Source of the DNA: Stercorarius parasiticus
Taxonomy: Eukaryota; Chordata; Aves; Charadriiformes; Stercorariidae
Direction: 5' to 3'
DNA length: 64,000 nt
NCBI GenBank assembly: GCA_013396915.1
Contig: VWZL01000686.1
Span: forward strand, 248,001 to 312,000
This document shows, piece after piece, positions 55,001 to 64,000 of the stretch; the stretch's first letter is position 1, and every line of letters starts with the position of its first letter. Position numbers and translations under genes: made by a program. The notes under the pieces were generated by a model, which was given only the letters and a program-made list of their open reading frames with translations, was not told the origin of the DNA and did no database searches.

Positions 55001-58000
55001 AGGATTCCTAGACCAAGAACTTGCAGTGACAAAGCTCCAGCTAATGTTACACACAAGCTACACCCAGGTGGTGCACACACAAAAAATTGATTACAACAGG
55101 GCTTTGGCCAACGTTGTCCAAAAGGACTCCCAAAAAAGCTATTGCTAGAGAACATCCTTGTTACTGTTACACTGCAAGTAAGTAATGCAAGTATGGACTG
55201 TCACCAGCAGAGCCCAACTTAGCATGGTTACGGTACACATGCAAAGGACTTGACGCCATAGAAAAATGCAGCCAGAACTAACCCCTCCAGCGCATGCACT
55301 GAGCTGGCTATTCCAGAACTGTCATAACTACTCTATCTCAGAAAAGTACAGGTGCAACACTTTGCTAACTTGATAGATGTTTTCTGTGTGGGAGTTGGCT
55401 CACGTGTCAACTGCCAGAAACATGGTATCGGAGTGGAAATCTGTCTGCACTGATCTGTTCAGCCATTTTCAAATAAGTTTTTCTTAATTTAGGGCATCTC
55501 TGCTCCCTTTCTATACTAGGAAGACTCGTGGTTATCTGAAAGTCTGAAGACTCACTCCTTCCCTTTCTGTAGGAGTGCATTAACACACAAACAGCTTTAA
55601 TAAATGTCATTTAAAAACATGTGTGCCCTGGGGTTTAGAAGAGGAATGCCCCAGAACCCTGCCAAAAACAGGTCAGCGTGGGAAAATTATGGATCTGTGG
55701 CTTTAGTTTGAGATTTATCACCATAAGTAAGTGGTACATCCGTTCAATGTCATGTGTCCTTCTATCTAGCAAATACAAAATCATACTAAGACTACAGATC
55801 AAAACCATGCTCTTATTCTTAGGGTGAGGGGGAGATGGAAGACAAGTGCCATCTTAATTTCTATCAGTCTAAGGTGGAACTATCTTCATAACTCTTGCCT
55901 TGTCTGAATTGAACTCAGCAAAATGCCAGAGGGGAAAGCCACCTGCACTCCAGCATCACTGTACTGAAGGACAGAGAAGACAGTGCTTTCCTGATGCCCC
56001 TGACACAGGCTGACCCCTCATTCTCACCAGGTTGATAGTGTCTCACTTTTTATTATGTGTTCAGTCATTGTTTCAGGGTGCTGCTTGGGAGGTGCAGTGG
56101 AGCACCAGGGCTGCAGCCCCAGGATGCAGTGATACAGCACAAAAAGGCAGACAGGAAATTAGGGAGGTGGGAATTGCCAAAACCAGACTTGGGATGCGTT
56201 TGTCCTGATAACAGAGGATGCAAATAAACTCCACTGAAGTCAACAGGCCTTTTCTCATGGATTTTAGTGGAAGTAAGATTTTACCTCGGGATTGAATAAA
56301 TGATCTCTTCCCAAACTCCAGCCTTTCTTGAAGCAGATGGGCTGAAACACACTCCACACACAGAACAGAAAATGAAAACATGACCTGGCAATCATTGGAA
56401 GGCTCCCACAACCTTGTCTTTTATGAACGCCCACATGTCATTGCTACACAAACAAGAACTGCCAGTGTGGGAGACTTTGGGGCAATATTCCAGCAAGACA
56501 GGAGAAACAAATACCAAAAGAAGAGAGCAACAGCATTTTAACAGCTTGCCTGGAAGAGTAAATATTGACTGGTTAACTGGAAAAAGCCAGCTCATCCTCC
56601 CTTTTGGTGAGGGCAGTTCCGACAGGAGGAGCCCTCACAAGCTAGCGAGCGCACTGAGCTTACAAAACAGTACAAGGAAGTTTCTTAGCACATATTTCTG
56701 GAAGGTGGTACTGAATGGCTGATCTGCACAATGGCTCTGTTCATGAACAAAGGAATCTCAGAGCCTGTCTGCAGCCTCTAGAGAGTAAGCTAAAAACATG
56801 CGAGAAATTCACATGACACTAAGGGTAAGCAGGGTTGGGTTCTCTGCACACCTCCCTGTCCCAGCCGAGGAGGATGGCTATGGAGTTCAAACAGATTGCC
56901 AGAAATAGCACGTGCTCCAGCAGAGTAGGAAACTAAACCCAGCTCCTCTTGGGGAGATGCTGGACAATGGTCTGCCCTCTTTTGTCAAGAACTCCTTTCA
57001 AAAGATTGAGTGACTCAGCTTTTGCCTGCACCAGCTTTCCTGAACAGTATTTGCTGTCCAAGCACCATCACCATTTCAGTCAGCTAATGGAGAACGGGTC
57101 AAAGCTATTTATGGCATGAAGATCAAGCACAAAAACACATAAACAATTTTCACTGTCCCACTCTTAGGCACAAAGTCCACAGAAATACATCTGTGAACTC
57201 AACAGTAAAAAAAGCTAAAATTCACAGTCCGTCTCATACACAGTCCTTTACTAGTATAACTAGAGTGCCCTACATGGTGACTGCCAGACAGATGAGGTAA
57301 AAAGAAGGCTTTTGGGGGTTGTAACACAGCTCTAGAGTCATCTGACTCTCACAGACATCACATCTCACAATGAAAGCTCAGACACACACACACACTGTTA
57401 TTCCTGCAAATCATTAATGCAGCAGGCATGTTAGACCATAACTGACACTTAAGAGGCAGTCCCGTTAACCCTGAGTCTGTTGGTGAGCACCCTGTAATCT
57501 TTTCTTTCCCTCAGTTTAGGAGAAAATACCTCCCTGCCTGAATACCCTGGAATATATGCTGTGGCCAAAATTCCAGAGAGTTTTCATGATGTCAAAAAAA
57601 AAGAAAAGCTCTTGCAGTTAGCAGTTCTGCCCTGTTCTCCACATTCTAGAAATCAGACCACCCATTTCTTCCCTGCCTAAATTACTACTATTCCCTCTCA
57701 CCTGTCTGTGGCCAAAAAAGTGGATGAGAATTGCATCTATTCCTTCATGACGACTCCCATCTCCAGGCCTGCTATTGCTGGGAAAGACAAGTACAGCCTT
57801 GGATTCTGCACCAGCGCCCACTTGAGAACAACTATTTATTTTGGACTGCCAGAAAGATAATATATTTGTTAGCAAATTATGCAAGATAGAGGACAGGGAG
57901 CCTAATTGAAAGGAAGCAATTAATCGTTAGTTTTCCTTACAGACATGGGTTAACTGTCAATAACTGTCAAGTCTCTAGAGAAAACGAGATCCAGAAATAA

Positions 58001-61000
58001 TACCAATTAGGCAGGAAAGTTTTCTGGGTTGCTTTAAGAATGGGAGGGGACTTGCTTTGCCAGAAGGCCCAGGTTCAGCTTCTCATTTCTTCTGCAAAGG
58101 GACCATCAGCAATCCCTGAGCAAGGGAGAAGGGAAGCAGCACGGTGGGGTGGAATCAAGTTTCCTCACTCCCTGCCTGTTCAGCACCTCCATCTCCCATC
58201 CTGCCTGATTGTACTATCAATAGTGTGCAGGGTTAAATGTCTGTAGAAATCTGGAAAACACACCACACACTCCACAGGCACTGCAGGAGGCTCTCCCCCT
58301 GCCGGGCAGCAGTCCAACTTGCACAGGAATTCAACATGCGCACACACACATACGCCCAAAACTTTTCCACTGACTGCAGGATTTCAGGCAGGGCATTCTG
58401 CTCTCAACTCAGTCCAGCACCCAGGATTTGAAGGTGAGAAGTCTGCAGCCTCTAGCCTCATGCATGCCAGCTGCAGGCTGGGTTCAGACTGCCCCAGACA
58501 AAAGGCAGCACAGTGCTTACCTTGAGAGATGCATACCCGTGATGAACCAGGAAACCTGAGTGACTGTTTGGTGGAATGCTCAGACACATACACACGCACA
58601 AGCTAGCTGTATTACAACCTGAGGGCCTCACAGACAGGACCATCAGAGGGAAAGGACTTTACGGAAGCTACTGAAATGAGGAGGAACAGCGTGTTCTGGA
58701 AAGATCAAGCACTGACCACAGTGCAGGAGACTAACCCAGGAATGTAAAGAAAGGGATGTTCCCCCTCTCCAGCCATGAGCACTTCTGCACCCCCCGTGGA
58801 GGGGCTGGTGCATCCTCTTCTCTCAGGTCTGGCTGCCACAAAGCCACCTGAACCAACTAAACGAAAACTCCACTGCAGTCATAACAAGGGATACATAATT
58901 GTGCTTGTGGTGAGGAAGAACAACAGTCAGCATCACCTCCTCCTTCACATCCCCACTGAAGCAGAGAGGAGGGTGCCATGACCTGCCTGCCCAGCATGCT
59001 GGGCACAGCCTGCTGCTCACCTGTGTAGGAAGAGCACTCCAGACCCTGTCTCCACACAGCAACAGGGTCCAGCTGCTGGATGAGCCCATCCAGGAGCATC
59101 TTGCACCCTCCTGTGATGTCTCCTCCAGCCAGAGCACAAAGGCGCTGGAGGCCAGGAGCAGGCCATCAGAGCACAGGGGCAGAGAGCTCTATTCTAATTT
59201 GCCCCTCTGGAGAGAAAACACCCAGGCATCAGCCACTGACTTCCACTCCCTCTCCCAGTGGGATCCCAGCAAAGTCAGCCTTGCCACAAAAGTGCAAGGT
59301 TGCAGTCCTGAAACTCAAGATCTTACCTGTAGCAAAACCCCCAATTCCCCAACCCATCCCCAAGACTTTCAGCCCACTTGGCAGCCCTGAAGACCTCGTC
59401 TCTCCTCACTTCTCGTGGAGCACGATGCCCTCTCCTGGGAGCCCGAGGAAGTGGCTGGGGAAGAGTTTCCCAGCCGGAGTGGGGTGAACCTCAGCAAGGT
59501 TCCCACCACGGACCCAGTGCCTTGAGGCTGGAAGGGAGGAATGGGGGCTTAAAACAGAGATTCCCATCTGTTAGCTGTGATCCCACGCCCATGTATGAGT
59601 TTCTGTCGGCCACGGCCTCCAAAGGCGGACCAGCTTAACAGAACTGAAGAAGAATAAAGCTCTCTATTTGAAAACTGCTGTCCCCATCTCCTAGAGCTGC
59701 CACCACTGACCCCCAGCCTGCAGAGGATGTTGTATAGAAAGCAAGAAAAGCTGAAAGATCACAAAAATGATTGGAAGCTGAGAGGAAATGAACATGTTTT
59801 CTGTGGGGCAGGTCCTCCAAATCAGAGAATGCCTCACCCAACCTAATTTCTTCACACAAGCACACCTCTGCTTCCACATGGTTCCACCTCCTGTCCTCTC
59901 AAGTCTCCCCTACAGTCTCTATGCCTTACACCATCCTCGCTGTATATACCTGGCTGAAAAATTACAAACACCTCTTCCTAATTCTACACTCTATACACAT
60001 TCTCCCTTTGCTTTTTCACGTCTGCCACCCTCTGCTCTCCCAGTCCCTAGAATTCACCACCAAGCTTGAGGCAGAGATTTATAGCCCTGCATCACTCTCC
60101 TTCTTCATAGAAGCCATTAGTTTCTGCTTGGTACCCAGCATAACTGGCTTAGACCAGAGAGCTGTACACATTTCTCTCTAAATCTCCCTGGTATCGTTTG
60201 CTGAGTGACCCAAGCATCCTGTTTCCTTAAAGACACTACCCATTGCCCTCTGCATCTGTCCCTGCGTCAAAGAGGAGAGAAGCCTGCAAGTTCTCTGAAC
60301 ACTCCCCTGATGAAGAGGTATCTGCAGGCAAAGAAGGTATGTGGAAAGGGGGCTCCAGCAAACAGATGCACAGGTGGCCAACTGGAGACATGAAATATTA
60401 CCTCCTCCCTCTCACCTCCTCACTGCACTAGGGATGCAGCACCAGACACCAGCTCCAGCTGTTTGCAAGGCAAGCCACAGGGTGTGGGGAGCGTGGCAAC
60501 ATGACAAGCACTGCGTTTTCACTGCAGTCTATTGCCTGAACTGGTAGATGGACCTGTTTTGCCAGGCTTAACCAGAAGAAACAGAGGTAATGCAGGGCTG
60601 CAAGGCAGTCACCTAGAGAAAGAATGAGAAATGTTCTTGAGATTTTAGCTCCCACACCAACCCTCCCCACACCCTTAACAGCAACATCCACTGGAGAGGA
60701 GCTGGTCATTCTTTCATAATTTTAAAAAACCTGCTTTATCCTTTCTCCAAGCCTACAGCATGTCCTGGCTATTCTGTGCCTGCTCCACTTTATACAGATA
60801 ATGACACAGGGTGCAGTCTGAGCAGCTCTGGGGCTTTTACGTACAGCAGAACATTACCTAACAAGTGAAGGTAAGAAGAGGAGCCTTGGGTTCTCACAGA
60901 AAGCTGAACTCAATTCTCTGGAGCAAACACCGAGTGCACAAAATATAAAATCTGTTTTTCAAGGGAAGATAAAGCACCCTACAGCTAAAAGTACTCATGC

Positions 61001-61279
61001 CAAACAACTGAAAGGGGCAGAGAGAGAAACAGCACAGGCAGGCAGGAGGGTCGAGGGAATCTGTGCTGGGTAGATTTGGCACGGGGAGAAGACTACTGTT
61101 TGATTTGGATGGGAAAGCTAACAGCCTTGAATGAGACAGCAGTCCTGTTAGGCCAGATATATTCACGTTACAAGACAGCCTGTGCAGTCCAGCTGCTTGC
61201 TGCAAAGCTTGTTCAAGTCAGCATTTCCACTGACTTTTGGCGAGCCTTAGATCTGTCCCTCCTCAAACATGGCAGAGAA
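49084..61279. other. Intergenic DNA, no gene seen
   Basis: About 12 kb that looks moderately GC-rich. Open frames of 130-180 codons occur (for example 51133-51678 on the plus strand), but their translations are low-complexity and unlike any family I know. A few short minus-strand frames end at donor-like sites (57706, 59016, 51446), and none connects to another in phase with a recognisable protein. An AT-rich island sits at 52915-53035. I do not recognise PPP2R1B HEAT-repeat exons. Confidence 0.55.
52915..53035. repeat. AT-rich island
   Basis: About 120 bases dominated by A and T (ATAATTAAATACTAATAAAT, TATTTATATCTACTC) inside a more GC-rich block. Composition only; no family assigned. Confidence 0.5.
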
Positions 61280-61402
61280 AGGAAGTGCTGTCATCCCTGT
61301 TTCATGAGGCAATGGAGCTTTCTCAGTTATGCAGGGTGTTGTTGGAGCTGAGCAGGGAACTGGACCCAGTACTTCTGCTTTAGCCACCAAAGCAGCTGGA
61401 CT
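61280..61402 (-). repeat. tRNA-derived SINE (MIR-like) fragment
   Basis: On the plus strand it reads TGTCATCCCTGTTTCATGAG, then GAGCTGAGCAGGGAACTGG, then ACCCAGTACTTCTGC and TTAGCCACCAAAGCAGC. This is the order expected of a reversed MIR-type SINE (CATCCCCATTTTACAGAT, GCAGAGCTGGGAATTGAACC, CAGGTCTCC, CTAACCACTAGACC). Diverged copy. Confidence 0.5.
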
Positions 61403-62196
61403 GCATACCTACACACTGCGGTGACCGTGGCAAGTGCTCTGCCCAGTTGCTTATTACTTGTGTTTTCCCATCTCTCTCCAAAATAGCTGGCATTTGCCAT
61501 CCTGCTGACATTGGAGCGGATGAGACACCTCATTAGCACAGCTACAACTTGGGAGGCTGGAAGACCGAGGAGGATGAGCTCAGGTGGGAAGAAGCAACAA
61601 CAACAGCAGAAGCAGGCAGATTCTGGAGAAGCAGAGATCCCTTTTCCAGAGAGAAAATAATGGATATTTATAAGCAAACCTGTCTCTAAGGCAGCAGTTT
61701 CCAAAGTCTAATAATAGGGTTTGGCCTTGTTTATTGTGCGATTCAGACAGCATTGCATAAAGCTGCTGGAAAGCTCCTGCCTGTCCCCAGAGCACATTCC
61801 CAAGACATTGTGAGTTAGAGGAGGGCCTGACTCCAGCCGCAGTGGGTTCAAGCCACCAGGGTTCCAGCAGGTTCTGTCTCTTCAGAGGTGCAGTCAGAGA
61901 CAGCAGAGATGCTGGAGCAAACCAGGCTGTGCAGAAATATAAGAGCCTCCTCCCAGGATAAGCCACCCACCCACTCTCTGTCTTGAAACAGCAAGGTAAG
62001 AAGCCAAGGAGCCTGATAATTGTACCTCTTGCTTTGACCCTTTGGTTTCTCACAGCTGCAGCAGCACTGAGCAGAGTCCAGGAAGCCATGGTGCAATGCA
62101 CTGTGAAATGCAGGCAAGGACTGCAACTGCCCCAAAGATTTTGCAACAGTGGAAAGAACGTCAGGGATGTGGAAAGCTACCTGTCCCCAAAATCAA

Positions 62197-62250
62197 GGCA
62201 AAAACCCAAGTCCGTAGATTGCCGCTACTATGCCTTGACCACTGGGCTAG
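62197..62250 (-). repeat. Short tRNA-SINE-like fragment
   Basis: AAACCCAAGTCCGTAGATTG and CTATGCCTTGACCACTGGGC resemble the reversed tRNA-related head of the same SINE type as at 48166 and 61280. Only about 50 bases match. Confidence 0.35.
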
Positions 62251-64000
62251 TCTCAAACCAGACAGGGCAGTATGGGCAACCGCTTATGAATTCACCACAA
62301 AAGCCACATCCAGTGGCCCCCTTGTTTCTTGCTGACTCAGATACAATGTGTTGAAAGTGCAGGTTCCCCAGCCAAGTAGGAGGGGAGGATTAAAAACAGG
62401 AAAGGTCAAAACAGCCTCTGTATGAGGCAGAAAACAGGGCTGGGCTCTGCAGCACAGGGCAGCACCTGGACAGCATGTTCCAAGGCAGAATAATTGCAGT
62501 GATCAGTTCTCCACCCTGCTCTTCGCCAGATTGAGTCTTTCCAACTGGCCCCTTTCAACACAGGACAGAGGACGCTTCACAGAGAAATGTTTCTTTGCTC
62601 ACTCCAGGCAGGACAAGTTCTAAAACAATGTCAAGTGGGCTATTAGAAACCAGAGAAGACCAGAGCAGCCTTCTCTGTGCTGGGTGGAACACAGAGGAGC
62701 TTGCACTTTTCTAGAAAAAGTTTTTTGAAGCCTGTTTAGTCAACCATGTTTAAACACTTATCCAGTAATTCACCTCCCAAGCAGGATTCATGGAGTTAAC
62801 AGGACAAGCGAGTGACAGTATCACCTGAGAACCCGGACTCCTGGCTCTCTATTCTATAGTCTCTAGTCAGGCATCCAGTCACATGCACTTGTTTGGAGGA
62901 GACCAGGGAGTCTCCGCCTCTTCATCCAGCCTCAAACCCTGCCTCTTCACTGATCCCAAAAGAAAATGTACCTCTGTCCAGTACTGGTTGCAGTTCTCCA
63001 GTCTCACATGGCAGTTACCCTCTGGATGAAGAACTGGGTAGGAAGGTAGAAGAGGACTGCATTGATCAAGAGTCCTGCTAGGCTATGATGCTCTCTCACC
63101 CTGAACATCCACCCTGACCTTTTTTTGCTGCTTAGCAGACACAGCTGGACAGGTAGAGTCTCATTAGTACCTCTCCATGCAAGCAGATAGAGACATGTGC
63201 AGTTATTCATGGGAACATGTGCTGAATCTCAGCAGGGCTGCGATGATGCTCAGGTTCTGACAGATGCTGGAGGAGAAAGAAATTCACAGCTCTTTCCTCC
63301 AGCAGTGCCTGCAGAGCTAGGAACTCAAAAACACAGAATTTCATTACCAGGGCCTGTCTCCACTGCTACTTTGAGCCCTTCTTACAGCAACAAAATAAAC
63401 ACACAACCCACTAACCCGATACCTTTTTTTGGATGTGAGGTGGATTCAAATACTAAGACAGTCCCTGCTTCCAAGGGGAAGGAAACATCTGTTACCAGTA
63501 AGGCCACAACTAAGCACTGTCTAAGCATTAGGCTCACTAGAGAAAAAGCAGGCGAATAGAGGAAACAGCAGCTGTTATTTGATACTGACCATCACTGTCC
63601 CAGGTACCAACCTTTGGTCCAGTCCCTTCAGTATGATCCAGAGGATGCACAGTCTGCATTGGAAATAACATCCCCCCACCATGCTTTACAGAAATCTGTA
63701 CGTTGGCAATGCAACATAGCAAGTGAAAGTGCTTCCCCATTCCTATGGAGAGAAGAGTTGTCAAACAGCAGCTGCGCTCTGATATGACAGCCCAGCTGCC
63801 AACATGCCATAAATCTGTCCTAGAACAACCAGCTCCAGTGCAGATCTGCTAGTCACACCTGAAAGCTGGCTTGTGGCATTCCCAGCTAAGCCAGCCTGAA
63901 GCCTTCCCATCCTACATACAGCCCTCAACATTTTATTCACTCTTATTCATGTCCAAGGTATCTGCTCCACACAACTCAACTCCTTCGCCTCTACTACTTC
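62251..64000. other. Intergenic DNA to the window end, no gene seen
   Basis: No coding exon, RNA gene or clear repeat is recognised. A weak SINE-like stretch near 62838-62880 (AACCCGGACTCCTGGCTCTC) is too short to call. Confidence 0.5.

Noticed and set aside
57618..57884. Minus-strand 88-codon frame with a good internal acceptor and a donor at 57706
   Set aside because: The open part between the sites is only about 25 codons, which is likely by chance. The translation matches nothing I know, and its phase does not join the frame at 59016 into a continuing protein.
57374..58340. Short CA dinucleotide runs at 57382 and 58335
   Set aside because: They have only about six to seven units each and show nothing beyond background microsatellite content.
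62838..62880. SINE-like stretch AACCCGGACTCCTGGCTCTC
   Set aside because: It resembles the reversed head of a tRNA-SINE but is only about 40 bases and too diverged to call.

Overview
This is vertebrate nuclear DNA, almost certainly from a bird. It has a spliced gene with GT-AG introns up to 12.4 kb long, and several CR1 LINE fragments whose 3' ends carry the ATTCTATG-type tail typical of avian CR1. There are no tRNA or rRNA genes, no operons and no CRISPR arrays.

The only gene I can prove is SIK2 (salt-inducible kinase 2, a CAMK/AMPK-related serine/threonine kinase) on the + strand. Twelve coding exons lie between 5711 and 35073. All junctions keep frame, and together they encode 808 complete residues plus a split aspartate, which corresponds to residues 106 to about 914 if the missing N-terminus has the human length. 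The first 105 residues (glycine loop, VAIK lysine, helix C) are on exons upstream of the window. The visible part runs from the catalytic loop through the activation loop, kinase C-lobe, UBA domain, the PKA/14-3-3 phosphosites and the glutamine-rich tail to the conserved C-terminus GYVLVN. A roughly 3.05 kb 3' UTR follows, ending at a canonical AATAAA at 38115-38120.

Layout: 1-5710 is the end of an upstream intron with an old CR1 copy. 5711-20682 holds the catalytic-loop, activation-loop and C-lobe exons, split by a 12.4 kb intron with a tail-to-tail CR1 pair. 21665-23543 encodes the end of the kinase domain, the UBA domain and the first regulatory serines. 25966-32863 holds six regulatory and scaffold exons. 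34479-35073 is the last coding exon, with a polyglutamine tract. 35074-38135 is the 3' UTR.

From 38136 to 64000 (26 kb) I recognise no coding exon on either strand. This part looks more GC-rich and holds repeats: a CR1 copy at 43.9 kb, a diverged direct-repeat pair at 43.1 and 46.2 kb, tRNA-SINE/MIR-like fragments, a 110-base G-free tract at 49.0 kb and an AT-rich island at 52.9 kb. In mammals the tail-to-tail neighbour of SIK2 is PPP2R1B, but I could not recognise its exons here. I found no convincing new biological system. The most useful leads are the polyglutamine tract, a lineage-specific threonine beside the LKB1 site, the unclassified repeat pair and the apparently gene-free downstream block.
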